Counted from the first letter of the stretch, positions 1 to 12,625 are shown. The stretch: DNA of 64,000 nucleotides from Pycnopodia helianthoides (GCA_032158295.1 CM063252.1:16145952-16209951), one strand, 5' to 3'. Translations and numbers: made by a program. The notes: generated from the letters alone by a model not told the origin.

Positions 1-131
1 CCCGGGAAATTTCCCGGGGAAGTTTGATCCCATGTTCGTTTTACACTCAGTGATGCAATTTTCCTGTAATGGGCTAACCCCAGGGTTATCTGGCTTTAGC
101 CTACTCCCAAGCAGGGTTAACTATTGCCCAA

Positions 132-346
132 GGGCCAATTTCATAGCGCTGCTTAACGGTAAGCACATTTTCGTGCTTACTGTAGCAGAACAAATTTGCT
201 CAAGTGTACGCGTATTTTCACAGGTTAGCAAGAATATTGGGCGGCCAGCTTGCGCATTCACAATGGATTTGCATTGTTAACGCCATTAAGCGCTGGAAGG
301 TTAGCATGCCCCTTTCGTTCGCTTACGGTTAGCAGCGCTATGAAAT
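132..346. repeat. dispersed element, GGGCCCAATTTCATAG family (family E), diverged
   Basis: The left end GGGCCAATTTCATAGCGCTG and the right end CAGCGCTATGAAAT are inverted relative to each other. Between them are GCTTA-rich segments (TTAGCA, TAAGCACA) typical of the better copies at 36642 and 63737. Several substitutions show it is old. Confidence 0.65.
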
Positions 347-1834
347 GAAACGTGCTCAGTAAGCACAAAATCGACCGTTGGGCCCAGGAGGTAGCTGCGG
401 TTAGTAATTCCAGTGCGAGTTGGTCAACCAAAATTTCCAAGGAATTTTTGTGTGAAATGCATTGTGTCTGAAAGGCGCTTAGGTTTTGTGAATTTTAGAA
501 TAAAACAGACGAGAAGCTCAGCATTTTTAACGGTTTTCGTCTGCGATCTTTCTCTGAATGATAAACATAATGAAACAAAATAATTTAGCTAGGATATTTC
601 ACTCTTTGCAAGCTACGCTGTGCAAAAAAAAGCATATTTAAAAAAAAATGTGTGTTACATTTCCGGTGCACTTATGTAAAATAATGAATGAAAATGTGTA
701 TTTTGAAATCAGACTTTAACTTTCACACTAAAAAATATTTTACTTATTAAAATAGTATATAATAATAATAATATTAACGTGACAGCTTAGATTTATACTA
801 ATTTCAAGTGATCACTTGATGAATATTTAGCGTAAAATATGTGCCTCAATCAGTGATTATATTTATAGTAATTGTATGTATATTTTCGTACACATTTTTG
901 CAATACACAGTCATGTCTGAGTAGACTTAGCACTTGCTGTTGCAGCTGCTAAAAAAATATCATAGATTATATTTATATTAATTATTCGTTGATTCGTATA
1001 AAAAAGTTCTTGTTCCAAACCTCTGTGTTTTTTTCTTTCTCCATCATTTATTAAAGTAATCAAAACAGATAGATTTGTTCATAAATTGAATGCTCTTGTG
1101 ATTTTTTTTGGGGGGGGTGTATTGTTTTGGATTAATACATGCAATTCAGAAATATTGTGCAAATAGATTTTAAGTTTCCTTTGAATGATCTTGAATTAAA
1201 ACATGTACTGCGTTGATCTTTCCTTTTTGCGTGGAGGTGTGTAGACATTATACTCGCACTCAAATCAGTGAGGCCATAGTGAGGCTGGAGGTGATAATAG
1301 CACGGTGCCTTCTTATCGTTGTGTTTGTTTATCATAACAGACTACAGGAAACCTGACGGCTGTCGATAAACAATCTCAGACACAATATCATCAGAGAGCA
1401 ACCAATGTCAGTTTCTCTCGTAAAAACATTCAGTGGAAATGAAGAGGCCATGCTCTGTTGTCCCTCCAGCCTCGGTTTCGGATGCATTTATTTCCCAGTG
1501 ACTTACAAAACTGTTGTGCCTTTATTGGTGATGCACTGTGCACATGCACATACTGGATGTTGTTATTCAGCAACCACGAGTAATAAATTAATGTGGTATT
1601 CGGAGTCAAAATAAGAATGTGTGTATAATGTTTGATTGACTCCCAGTTGACACTGATCATCTCATTTCTCAATCTTCAAGTAATCTGTTCTTTATTGTTG
1701 TAATCGGGATTCTCTGTTGGAGTGGAAATAAATGTCTTGAAATAACTAAATGAATACATCTAAATTAAGTACCAATTTAAAAAAAAAAGAAGAAGAAGAG
1801 AGTATAGTATTGATGGATTCAGTAATTAGAATTA
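347..1834. other. AT-rich non-coding stretch
   Basis: Short AT-rich and microsatellite-like pieces (ATAATAATAATATT near 761) and a G-run at 1110. No frame longer than about 80 codons and none resembles a protein family I know. Confidence 0.6.
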
Positions 1835-2234
1835 TTAAAGGCACAGTACACGTTTGGTAATTGGAGCCTACCGATTGTGTTAATCGTATATAAATGTAGG
1901 TGCATACAATAAAACTAACCTGTGAAAATTTCACTTCAAAAGGTGGTCTCGTTTTTGAGAAATCACCGAAAAAACCGTAGCGAATATTTCCACGCAGGAA
2001 GACTATTCCCCTTAGGAATACACAGTCTGAGAAGCGTGTCTGACAGAAACGCTTCTCAGATTCAAATTTCGGGGAATAAAAAGTGATATATTTTCCATAA
2101 CTGTAAGACTTTGAAGTTTTAAAGTTTCTTAAAGTCATTGTACTAGCCTACCCAAAGCTGCTGTACTTCTAACCAAGTAAGTTTATATTGCCATTAATTT
2201 GCAGAGTCATTACCAAACGTGTACTGTGCCTTCA
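1835..2234. mobile_element. TTAA-flanked MITE, 400 bp
   Basis: Starts TTAA then AGGCACAGTACACGTTTGG and ends CCAAACGTGTACTGTGCCT then TTCA (one change from TTAA): terminal inverted repeats over 20 bp long. Positions 2023-2060 hold a hairpin, GAGAAGCG...CGCTTCTC. No transposase frame is present, so it is non-autonomous. TTAA target sites suggest piggyBac-type mobilisation. Confidence 0.82.
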
Positions 2235-2469
2235 AAGATGCATTACAAAGCAAAATGGCAGAATTTGTCAAACTTCCATCCAAATACTTTTTGAAAAGTA
2301 CTTTCCCTTCAACCCATCATTATTAATCCTTTTTTTTTTTTTTTTATTGAAACAGCTGCAACTGTTCTACAACTCTTTTTTTGTGTCACGATGTGGATTT
2401 GTATTTTGTTGAATTTTTTACAAGTGGACTGTCGGACCATCAGCCGACATTTTAAACAAAAACTTTTAA

Positions 2470-2690
2470 AATAATAATTTCATGACAATCTGGTTTTTAA
2501 TCATATATTTTTGTATAATGGTTTTGAAACGGTTTGTATGACCTGCTTAACAAGCTATTAATTTTAAACATCGATTACAACAAATACTCATTTCATGAAA
2601 ATCTGTTTTTTAATCATATTATTTTTTAATAATGGTTTTGAAGCGATTTGTATGACTTGCTTAACAAGCTATTAATTTTAAACATCGACT
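2470..2690. repeat. tandem duplication, about 113-bp unit x2
   Basis: Two adjacent copies share TTTCATGA, TAATGGTTTTGAA, TTGTATGAC and GCTTAACAAGCTATTAATTT, diverged by scattered substitutions. No function is apparent. Confidence 0.85.
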
Positions 2691-3389
2691 CCAGCCAATA
2701 ATAACGTTTTATGCTGGTTATTCCCTCGGCATCTTTTTCCCCTGTGGGCGGTCATGCCGGTCGCATCGGGGAGTTTTTCCGGCTATTTGAGCAATTATGA
2801 GGGACCAATGAACTGGATAGTGTGAATGTTATGCCAATTTCTGTATACCCTTTTTTTATCCCCTTCTGCTTCTGTGTGTTGTTAAAAGAATCCTTTCGGC
2901 TAGGCCCCTAATTTTTGTTATTGAAAAGAGATTCACGAAATTGGGCCAGAACGGAACCACGCCCAGTTACATCTGAACAGTAGTCAAAATAAAACGCCGA
3001 CGCACACAAAAATAAAGTTTTAAAAATCCGCCTGCACAGTATTTACACAATGCTGCGTCTTTTGTTCGACGTTATCACTGGTTTTTAATATTTTGTTATT
3101 CAGTGGTTTTGGGTTGGTATATTTTTGTCGTGTGTGTTTGTTTTTTTGTTTTGTTTTTTTTCGATTGTAGTTTTTGAGTTTTCCCCTCAGTTTGTTTAAT
3201 ACTTGAAAATTGCTTTCCAGTGTCCATTGGTATAATAAGAAGAGTAACAGCCGCCCAGAAAAATACAATTTTAATATAACAAACAGTATATAAACCGCCC
3301 AGAAGCCACCCAGTATAAGCCGAAGGCTGTCTATGGTAACAATTATTTCTTTCTGATTAATAAACTGCCCGGAAAAATTAAATAATGTC

Positions 3390-3520
3390 CGAAGTAGCGG
3401 CTACGGCTACGGCTAGGTTTCCGCGTCATCATACGTTGAAGTATAGGACGTCCTTAGCAACACACTTGGCAACAGTCGTAGCCGTAGCTGTAGCCGCCAA
3501 CTCGGATTCGGCCTAAGCTT
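3390..3520. repeat. dispersed repeat K (copy 1)
   Basis: Contains GGCTACGGCTACGGCTAGG and, inverted at the other end, GTAGCCGTAGCTGTAGCCGC, so it can fold back. An inverted, diverged copy is at 31449-31570. Confidence 0.6.
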
Positions 3521-3925
3521 TGTACCAAAGCGTAAGCCGCGGCTTATATACCGGGCGGCTTAGACATTGAGACCAATACTGTTAGACTGGACGGCTTTTC
3601 GGCTTCTATGTCGGACATCTTATAGTCCGGGCAGTGACGTGTATATACGTTTATAGTATATTTGTGTATTGTCTGCGCAGCTTATGTACTGTTTGTTATA
3701 TTAAAACTCTCTGAAATCAATATTATTGTTCCAGTTTTAGTCCTCGAGCAACGTACACTGACTTCAGAACTCAGAAATAGCGAACTGCCCATCTCCTCAG
3801 TTATGGAAAAGTACTATAGGTGTTTTCAATTATACTTGTTGTACTCACTGAGCAGAAATTAAGCACGAAACATTTCTACTTCTAAAAAGTAATGATTGGT
3901 CAGCCTGAAGGAAATGTCATGAGCG

Positions 3926-4310
3926 TTAAAGGAACATTACAGAATTGGTTTTTGCTAACAAAACAGTTGCTGGCAGTGTAAGCACTTTATGTAATCCACC
4001 ATACATAAACTGACAAACCTGTAGAAGTTTGAGATCGATCGGCCATCTGGGTCACGAGAAAATAGTGAAAAACCGATTACACATTTGCATGAAATCATAT
4101 AGATTCAACAAAATGAATAAAACGCTCACTGAGCGATAAACTCCAATTGGTTTATTCATTTCTCATCAAACATGGCATTTCAGACATAAATATTTCAAGG
4201 GATGTTTTCTACTATCATCATCATTAGACCGTGTAAGTTTTATGTAAATCTATGATCAAAAAGTATATTTTACAAGTTCTTTTCTTACCAATTCTGTAAT
4301 GTTCCTTTAA
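3926..4310 (+). mobile_element. family A TTAA MITE, copy 1 (385 bp)
   Basis: TTAA flanks both sides. Inverted terminal repeats are AGGAACATTACAGAATTGG and CCAATTCTGTAATGTTCCT. A small central palindrome CGCTCACTGAGCG is present. No coding capacity. Forms an inverted pair with the copy at 4759-5141. Confidence 0.92.
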
Positions 4311-4758
4311 AAGAAATGCGCCAGGTACTGGTTTGAATCCCTTCAAAATGGTTTCTCCCCCCCCCCCCCCCGCTGATTTGGGTGCCGTTTTGTATCTTTC
4401 AATTTAGTAAAAAATATGATGTTACTTTATACAAATAGTATATATACTAACCCGACGGCTGTCAAATGGGGGGGGGGGGAAACAAATCACTGGAATAAAA
4501 AAAAACATCTCTTGTAGATTAAAACAGTGGTATAATTTATCAGGGATAAAGAAAGATACAAATTATTCTTCTTCTTCCTCTTTCTCTTCTTTTCTTAAAT
4601 TTGTTTGTATTTGTCAGTGGACTACAATTAGGCCCTACATGTACTTCTATAGTCTAAAAGGCACATTAATAAGTCTTTGTCATTCATTGTCAAGTATAAA
4701 AGCTGAAATGACGGTCACATGAGGGCCCTGAAACATGTTGTATTCTATTTTCTTTTTT

Positions 4759-5141
4759 TTAAAGGAACATTACAGAATTGGTAATTGTAAAATATACTTT
4801 TGATCACAGATTTACATGAAACTTACACGGTCTAATGATGATGATAGTAGAAAACATCCCTTGAAATATTTCTGTCTGAAATGCCATATTTGATGAGAAC
4901 TGAATAAACTAATTTTCCGATTGGAGTTTATCGCTCAGTGAGCGTTTTATTCATTTGTTGAATCTATATGATTTCATGCAAAGTAATCGGTTTTCAATAT
5001 TTTTTCGTGACCCAGATGGCCGATCGATCTCAAACTTCTACAGGTTTGTCAGGTTGATGTATATATGGTGGGTTACATAAAGTGCTTACACTGCCAGCAA
5101 CTGTTTTGTTAGCAAAAACCAATTCTGTAATGTTCCTTTAA
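4759..5141 (-). mobile_element. family A TTAA MITE, copy 2 (383 bp)
   Basis: Same element as 3926-4310 in reverse, with TTAA on both sides and the same 19-bp termini. Only 448 bases separate the two copies, so a transcript through both could fold into a long hairpin. Confidence 0.92.
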
Positions 5142-5239
5142 ACCACAAGCATGCTTGGATGATGAGAATGAATTGGTCCGACGTTCCTGATGAAAAAAAT
5201 ATCGTGGCGGGTTTTTTCTTCTTCTGTTTTCTCAATAGG

Positions 5240-5360
5240 CTAAGTAGACACTGTTTTTAGCTGAAACTTTCGCCGATGACGTATGTTGTAATTGACGATT
5301 TGGATATAAATCTGCACTTACGTTGAACAAAACAAACAGTCTATGACCCTATACCTTTAA
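5240..5360. repeat. partial copy of the right half of the 26497 element
   Basis: Shares CTAAGTAGACACTGTTTTTAG, AGCTGAAACTTTCGCCGATG and the CCTATACCTTTAA terminus with the element at 26497-26916 (piecewise). The left half is not recognisable here. Confidence 0.5.
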
Positions 5361-7319
5361 CGAAAAATATCAAATGCCCGTATAATGTATATACTTTCCC
5401 CGGGTCTTCGGACAGCGAAACAAAACAATCTTCAATTAGTCCTAATGAAGTGACATACCCCGGCTTCCGCTCGATTGTCAACGGGTTTATAATTCATCCG
5501 GGAAAACAAGACTGATTCCTTCCCACACCTACGCATTATCCTCGACATTTATTAGTTTTCTCATCACTAAGCGCCTTCCAGAGCATACGGCGTATAACCA
5601 CTATATAAGACGTTTGTATAGATGACCTATGGAGGAAAGCTGACCGTCGAGAGCCCCTGTTCGGAGCAAGGCGTTTGACCATCTCAGCAGTGGTGGTGTG
5701 CGGGCCATTGAGACCGATGAATGACCACCCCCCCCCCCCCCTTCTCTAAAATGTTTGTGTTGTGAACACGCCAAAGCCATCTTGATATTCAAAACATCAT
5801 ACATAATGCAGCGACACAATGAGAAAAACGATCCGCGCATAATAAGACTATATATAAAGCAAAATGACTGTTATTTATACCATGCTACGGATCTCGTCAT
5901 TCTATCACAATAATCCGGGATTGCATGTGCACAAATGGGCCGATCAAGATTTTGTAATCATGCTAAAAAAAATATAACTAGATAGCTAACTAAATCAAAG
6001 CTAACTAAATCATCAAGTAACTAAATAACTAACCATATAACCGAATAAATTAATAATGAATAAATTAACGAGTTATTTAAACAAAATCTCATCAAATAAC
6101 ACGGGCCTACAAAACTTAAATAAATACATTTACACGAAGCTTAGGGCCTGTATATAAAATATTAAAATAATTAATAACTAAATTAATTATTAACGATAAT
6201 TGGATAACGAAAAGACACCTGAAAAATACCCTCGTCTGGATTTTTTTGTTGGTTAAACTTCAAATGGGTCGATTGGAATCTTGCAATCATCCCGAGCATA
6301 ATTATATAAGTAAATAAGTAAATACATTTATACAATGAATACATAGTAAAAATTAGTAAAGTAAATAATAAAATAAATAAATAAAATATAAAAATTAATA
6401 AATAATTTTAATTAAGTCTCGCTGGTTTCTCCATCACATGATTATGTCACGCTCAATTGATTATATCTGTATTTATTGATTTATTTGATGTTCATTTTTG
6501 AATAACCCCTCTCCATGGTACGATCGACTCCTTATTTATGTTTATGTGCTAGCAGCACTTAGGCCCCTGTTGTGGACTTTTATTTATGTCGTTGTAATTG
6601 TTGTTGACTAAACCATAGACTGGTCCGCTGTCCGTAAAACACGAGCCTCGAAGTGTGACGTCAGATGTTCGGGCTAACTAAACCATAGAGAACTAAACGG
6701 AGTATTAAATACTCCACAGAGAAAAAAATAGATAAACAACCTACTATTTTACCAACACTACCTAACAGAAGAAAAACGAACAGGAGAAAACACATTGACG
6801 TTTATAATTATTTGCAATTTTTGTTAAACTCAAAGCGCTATAGCTCTATGGTTAATCTTCGTTGTTTAAGTTTTCAAATCTAGTATCATCATGTTCATTC
6901 CTCCATGGTATCATCAAACAGCACAAAAATAGAGGGCGCAATAAACACACATTGGACATTGACTGTTCATGTCGTATTCTTTGCCATATTAAGAACACTA
7001 CTTCCGGTCAAGTCTTTCGTTTCCTGCCCCCCCCCCACCCCCTCCCCGCTGAATGTGGTCCCCCACTTGTGTCAATATTCGATTGAAGTTCGTTTTGTCT
7101 TGCTAGTGTAAACATTTCAATGGTATGATCTATTGATCTAAAACACATCAATAAATACGCGGTCCGTCTGTCCGGCCGCACCCCCCCATGAATGTTGCAT
7201 CATCCATCAGTCTCACATTAGCTTGTGCTTCATGAATGAACGTCGTTCCATGATGAAATCACACGATGACAAAAAAAAACATCTTTGTGAGTTCAGAGGC
7301 GGTACGGTGAGGTCAGTTC
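5361..7319. other. non-coding, low-complexity AT-rich
   Basis: Contains AACTAAATAACTAACC-type and AAATAAATAAATAAAAT-type simple sequence (5990-6400) and C-runs at 5710 and 7025. I see no gene, RNA or dispersed repeat. Confidence 0.6.
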
Positions 7320-7599
7320 AATACTACACGTCGATTGGTCAATTTTGGGGGTGTGTTATCGAAAGGTTGCATAAATTATGCTAATGAGTCGTAATGTCAA
7401 ATACTGGTTGTCGGCTGCTCGTAGCTACATGCGCGCAACGTGAACTACACGACGGAAAAAAATCAGTGGCGAGCGAATGGAATTTTCCGTTGTCATCTAC
7501 CTGAGCCCGATAATCAATGTCTTCTCGGCACAATTTCAATGTGTTTTTGAACAATAAAATCGGATTTCCCCGACACTTCTTCTGTTCAGGACATTCGAG
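7320..7599 (+). promoter_or_regulatory. candidate upstream promoter and non-coding exon 1
   Basis: In AT-rich surroundings, about 7420-7830 is conspicuously rich in CpG. An inverted CCAAT box (GATTGG) lies near 7333. A strong donor, GAG|GTAAGT, follows base 7599. The exon at 17206 opens with an AG acceptor and therefore needs a non-coding partner upstream. If 7599 is joined to 17206, the frame meets a TGA at 7548-7550 with no ATG in between, leaving ATG 17262 as the start. CpG richness, CCAAT box and donor are seen; the link to the sestrin gene is inference. The region could instead be a promoter of an unrelated transcript on either strand. Confidence 0.3.
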
Positions 7600-8444
7600 G
7601 TAAGTTGAGATGATTGTCTGTTGTTGAACCCTTGCTAGTGAGGGTACTTCCAACGCGATTTGTTGGTGATAAATTGTGTAAAAAGTCCAGTGCTCATGGT
7701 GTTACCGCTAAATTTAAACCGGCGGGCTACTCTCTGATGACATGCCCGGCCGTCGTGCGCGCGGTCGGGTTCGTCTGCTAGCCGGAGGACGGCGGGCTGA
7801 CCGTAACCACAGTTTTCCGGTAACATTTCTTCAATCACTTAACTAACACATACATTGCTTTACAATGCTATAAATTTCTCCTTAGACTTGAGGTACATGT
7901 AGTATGTGCCTAATTATTGACTTGAGCTGGAGGGTGTTTTTGTCGTACGTACATTTATATATCTTTGGCCTCTATAGTATTTGTCTCATTTATTGGCAAA
8001 ATGCATGCGAAAAAACCCTTTACCTATTGTGTTATTGGACTTGCGGGAAGCAAACCTTTGGTCTTTGGAATAAAGTGCCATTCCTACTGTTGTCTGGAAA
8101 CACTTGACCAAGTTTTGCAGACTGTACGTTTACAAAAATATAGTTAGTTGTAAATTTGTAATGTAACTTTTTAAATTGACGTAGGCCTAAACAAAATAGT
8201 TTTACTGTTAAATTACTGTTGATACAAATGCAGTTTAGAACACTGCAGATTTTGTAAGGCCAGGTAAAAAACAAAACAATATGTCAGTCACTCCAGTTGA
8301 TCATTCTGGCTTCTTCAAACTAGTATAAGTCTTGAGGTGCCATTATTTTTTACAATTTTTTTCAAGAAGGAAAGAGCTGGACTGAAAATTTGCTGGCTTT
8401 AGAACTCTATTTTAATAACAAAATTAGAAGTGAGCAAATAAAAT

Positions 8445-8640
8445 TAGCTGTTGCAAACTGCTTACCAACCAAAATGACCTATTTAATATAAATGCAAAAT
8501 TTTTTAGTGGCCTGACGTTTCGACCCCAGCAGAGTCTTTCTCGAACACTAAACGAAGTTTATGATTTAAATGCAAAAAAAAAGTTTATTGGCCAAACGTT
8601 TTGACCCTAGCACTAGCAGAGTCTTTCTCGAAGGCTAAAT
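8445..8640. repeat. dispersed repeat N, copy 1, with a tandem CGAAACGTC-type module
   Basis: Contains GGCCTGACGTTTCGACCCC then GCAGAGTCTTTCTCGAA, followed about 70 bases later by a second diverged copy of the same module (GGCCAAACGTTTTGACCCT). An inverted copy is at 45285-45475. Confidence 0.7.
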
Positions 8641-8698
8641 GCCTTTTTGCTCAAAATACAAACTTGTCTAATGTAATTGTTATAAATAATATCAATGT

Positions 8699-8866
8699 CC
8701 AGGCCTGGAATTCCATCTTGGAGAGGGTAAGGCCGTTTTCATTTTGTAAAGGGCACGTCCACTGGAAAATCTTGAAGTCTATGGGAAAGTTTTGAAGGGG
8801 CACCAAGGCCAAGACCAGGGCAACGGAGGCCATAGCCTTTGTGGCCTCCATGTAATTCCAAGCCTG
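8699..8866 (-). repeat. family D (CAGGCCTG-ended) element
   Basis: Ends CCAGGCCTGGAATTCC and GTAATTCCAAGCCTG; interior AAAGGGCAC...TTTTGAAGGGGCACCAAGGCCAAG. About 168 bp. Frames through it (MEATKAMASVALVLAL) are repeat-derived. Confidence 0.88.
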
Positions 8867-9288
8867 AATGTAAAAAGTAGACCCCCCAAATCACTAACGC
8901 ATATTTTGATTGCCGCAATCAAGCACTTATGCGCCATCTTGTTCAAGTGGTAGATTTGTAATTTTCGAACACAATTGTTGCCGCCTGCCACAGGCATACA
9001 ATTTTTCCTCGGATCAGCTGATTTCCTCTTTTTTTATTCTCAGTTTTACCATTCAAAATTGAAAAATACTGTACAAAATCACTGCAATTTTTTAATTTTC
9101 TCTTTTTCGGCGAAGTTACAGTTGCATGCCTGCTGCTATTCGACGCTCAAACTTTATGCACACCTCTGCCTGGAAGTTGCGTGAAAGTTCGAGCGCTAAT
9201 TTGCAGGATGGCAAAGAGTGTTCAAAATAAACACATACTGCCCTTTGAACAAACTAGTGCGTGCAAGTGTGTAATATTAGGATTACTT

Positions 9289-9670
9289 TCAAAGGAACAT
9301 TACAGAATTGGTTTTTGCTAACAAAACAGTTGCTGGCAGTGTAATCACTTTATGTAATCCACCATATACATAAACTGACAAACCTGTAGAAGTTTGAGAT
9401 CGATCGGCCATCTGGGTCACGAGAAAATAGTGCAAAACTGTTTACAAATTTGCATGTGTTATACAATGCATGAATAAAACCCTCATGAGCGATAAACTCC
9501 AATCGGAAATTAGTTTGATTTATTTCTCATCAAATATGGCATTTCAGACAGAAATATTTCTAGGGATGTTTTCTACTAGTACTATCATCATCATTAGACT
9601 GTGTAAGTTTTTTGTAAATCTGTGACCAAAAGTATATTTTACAGTTACCAATTCTGTAATGTTCCTTTAA
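9289..9670 (+). mobile_element. family A TTAA MITE, copy 3 (382 bp)
   Basis: Same termini as copy 1. The left target site is TCAA, the right TTAA. A few short indels distinguish its interior (CCCTCATGAGCG in place of CGCTCACTGAGCG). Confidence 0.9.
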
Positions 9671-10165
9671 GAGTGCTACTGGAAATTTATAGGGCCTACT
9701 GCATACTGTACGTAATACGTGTATGTGCTGTGTACTGCATGCTGTACGTTGAACAACTTTTCTAAAAGTTAACTTACAAAATAGGGGACAGCTGTAACTT
9801 TACGTTCTCACATTGATCCATGATACAGTTACAACAAACAGCAAAATCCACTTGCACTGTAAAGGGCTCTACCCATGCACAAGCTTGCGTATCGGGCTGA
9901 TAAGCGCTAAATGCAGACTGATGCAAAAAAAAACCTAATGAATAAATGTCTACTCATAATGAAATTCACAAAAATCATGAAGATAAAACCTTTTAGAATT
10001 CCCCAGATTACACAGATAGGGCTTTTAAAACCAAAGATAAACACCAAGTACAAACATTCCGATGACCACGTTACATTTCAGCGTGCTTAAAGGCCAAATT
10101 TTCAAGAAATCTGGGTCCAGAGTGTCCCCTGCAGTTTGGAAAAACTCCTGCGGAGAACCATGCTG

Positions 10166-10339
10166 TATAGATGGATTGCAATACACGTCATTGACCGCCA
10201 TCTTTGATGTAAAACAATGGAAAAGTGCACGCATGTACACGCTACGCACGACTGTCCGCCAATGATAGCTCTTCACTTGTGCACAATTCATCAAAGATGG
10301 CGGTCAATGACGCGTGTATCCAGCGTATATCCATCTATA
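10166..10339. mobile_element. TA-flanked inverted-repeat element J
   Basis: Ends TATAGATGGA and TCCATCTATA are inverted, and the subterminal CATTGACCGCCATCTTTGATG is mirrored by CATCAAAGATGGCGGTCAATG (read in two parts). A TA target site is possible. No coding capacity. Confidence 0.75.
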
Positions 10340-10414
10340 GGTTGCGGTAACATTTATTGTTAACTTAGGGAATGAAACACTGGTAAACAACCAACTTTTG
10401 TCAGAAAAACAAGA

Positions 10415-10714
10415 CAGGGTTCTGCCAAGGATTTCTTTAGTGGTGGAAAACCGTTTTCCTAGAAACCATCACGAGATGGATCAGTTACACGGTAGATCAT
10501 CTAGAAACACACTCAACCTAAAGAATTTTTTACTGGTAAATACCCAATTTTACATTTCGTTGAAAACCTTTGAAAGGAAATTGCAAGTGTAATTTAGAAA
10601 ATTTAGAAAATGTGTGGTGGTCGGAAACGGAGAAAATTCTGCCAGTGGTGGTTGGGGAATCCTGAGTGCCGGCGGGTTTTCCGGCACCGGCGGACCACTG
10701 TGGTCAGAACTCTG
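10415..10714 (+). mobile_element. element F, copy 1
   Basis: Starts CAGGGTTCTGCCAAGGATTT and runs through TTGAAAGGAAATTGCAAGTG to CCGGCACC and GGTCAGAACTCTG. An inverted copy lies at 61248-61574, whose ends GGGGTTCTGCCC and GGGCAGAACCCTG are inverted repeats. The 117-residue frame at 10610-10963 overlaps it and is not a gene. Confidence 0.8.
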
Positions 10715-11065
10715 ACAAGGGTGCACTATCACCAGGTTTCTGACAAGATGTTGGTTGTCTGGGAAGTTGGATATCAAATCTTCTCTCTGTTTGAATGCAC
10801 TTGGCTTTTTGCCATATTTTTTACAGCGGGTAAAAGAAATCTAAATACTGGGGTTATTGTTCCTACTTGGCAGTGCTTCAAACTAGGATTATGTATTCAT
10901 CATGTATACAGGTATTGTCATACATTGGTAGGCCTCTGTTTGGGAAGGGAAAAAAAAAATTAATATCGGTTACTGGACAATAATAAGTTAACTCCAGTGC
11001 TCTAGTAGTTTAAAGAACACACCATAAAACCAAACTAAAAATATCTTCAATTGATGTGGTGAAGC

Positions 11066-11435
11066 CTAAAGGTACGGGACACTATTGGTAATTACTCAAA
11101 ATAATTGTTAGCATAAAAACTCACTCGGTAACGAGCAATGGAGAGCTGTTGATAGTATAGCCTAAAACATTGTGAGAAACGGCTCCCTCTGAAGTAACGT
11201 AATTTTTGAGAAAGAAGTAAAATATTTGAATTGATTTTTAGACCTCACAAAATCAAGCATCTGAAAGCACACAACTTCATGTGACAAGGGTGTTTTTTCT
11301 TCCATTATTATCTTGCAACTTCGATGACCAATTGAGTTCAAATTTTCACAGGTTTGTTATTTTGTGCATATGTTGAGATACACCAAGTGAGAAGACTGGT
11401 CTTTTACAATTACCAAAGGTGTCCAGTGTCTTTAA
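11066..11435 (-). mobile_element. family B TTAA MITE, copy 1
   Basis: Left side CTAA, right side TTAA; ends GGGACACTATTGGTAATTAC and AATTACCAAAGGTGTCCAG. It is the reverse of the copies at 33389 and 39015. Only one half of the central hairpin (GACCTCAC) remains. Its right TTAA is also the left TTAA of the next element. Confidence 0.85.
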
Positions 11436-11834
11436 GGGAGCCGGAGGACCCTTGGTAATTACATGTACTCCAAATATTAATGACCATTAAAACTTACTTG
11501 GTAAGATGCACTGCAGCTGTTGATAATAGTATAACAACATGTTGAGAAATGTTTCCCTTTCTTACATTCAGTAGGAATGTGGTATTGGAGAGAGAGATTT
11601 AAAAACTTTTCAATTTGAGAAATGTTTCTGCACGAAACTTTTCTCAGATTGTGTATTCCAATTACGGATTATTCTTCCTGCGTGGTCATACCCCCTTCAG
11701 ATTTTCAGCGATATCTATAAAAAAAACTACCACCTTTTGAAATGAAATTTTCAAAGGTTAGTTTTATTGTATCCTACATCCTATAAGATTAAACAATCAA
11801 ATAATTATTTAAAAAAGGTATACTTTGCCTTTAA
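11432..11834. mobile_element. TTAA MITE related to the 1835 element
   Basis: Starts TTAA GGGAGCCGG...CCCTTGGTAATTAC and ends TTTGCCTTTAA. The interior shares the AACTTTTCTCAGATTGTGTATTCC and TTCAAAGGTTAGTTTTATTG regions with 1835-2234 (piecewise matches), including the cue for the TCTCAGA hairpin. It abuts the preceding element on a common TTAA. Confidence 0.7.
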
Positions 11835-12625
11835 GTTTCCTGGGGAAAAAAACTCAAAATTACTCTCAGTGGGCAGAGGAGGTGGGGGGGGGAGGGGGAG
11901 AGAATTTTTTGCAGTGTGTGCTTCTTTTTCTTCTTTGCTTTGGCAAATGGAAATGAGTAGGTAGATAAAAAGAATTTGTAAATTCTACAAAAACAATAAC
12001 ACCTACTACATGTAGTGCACAAGATGTCATTTACTCACCGAGCCCCTTTTCTGTACTTAATGCACACCAGATTAGAGCATGAAGCCAAAACACATGACCA
12101 CAAGTGTAAAAGTACATTCACTGTCTCTGCAGTATGGTCTCATTGAGGGTAAATTGTGTATTTATGAGCTTATCTATTGTGAAGATCTCCCCCTCCATCC
12201 AATCCATGTAACCATTCCCATCCATGGTGAGAATGTAATTTACCTCAACAAAGTACAAAATGAAGTACACGTAGTGAGCTAAAACTCACAGGTCACACAG
12301 TACAAGGCGTAAATGAACTGTACTATTGACAGCCCAAGCCAGTCTCCTCAAGTACATTTAACTTGTTAATAGCTTGTGAAGTTTTGTCATGTGATTCCAA
12401 GCTAAAATGAAGAGCCAAGGAAACTATACAGATCATTGGAGCACATCATCTACATGTGTGTACATAGATGACGTTTTTCCACAGTACTTTAACAAGCGTG
12501 TGATTCCTCAGGATTTTTCCTGATTTCAGGGTTTTCTCAGAAGTAAAGCAGTTCACCAAAGGGTGAAAGAAATTGTCCTACTGTGTCCAAACCTGTAGTT
12601 TAGTACTTCTGGTGATTCACAAAGT

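Noticed and set aside
10610..10963. 117-codon plus-strand frame
   Set aside because: Its first third lies in dispersed element F, which recurs inverted at 61248 without the frame.
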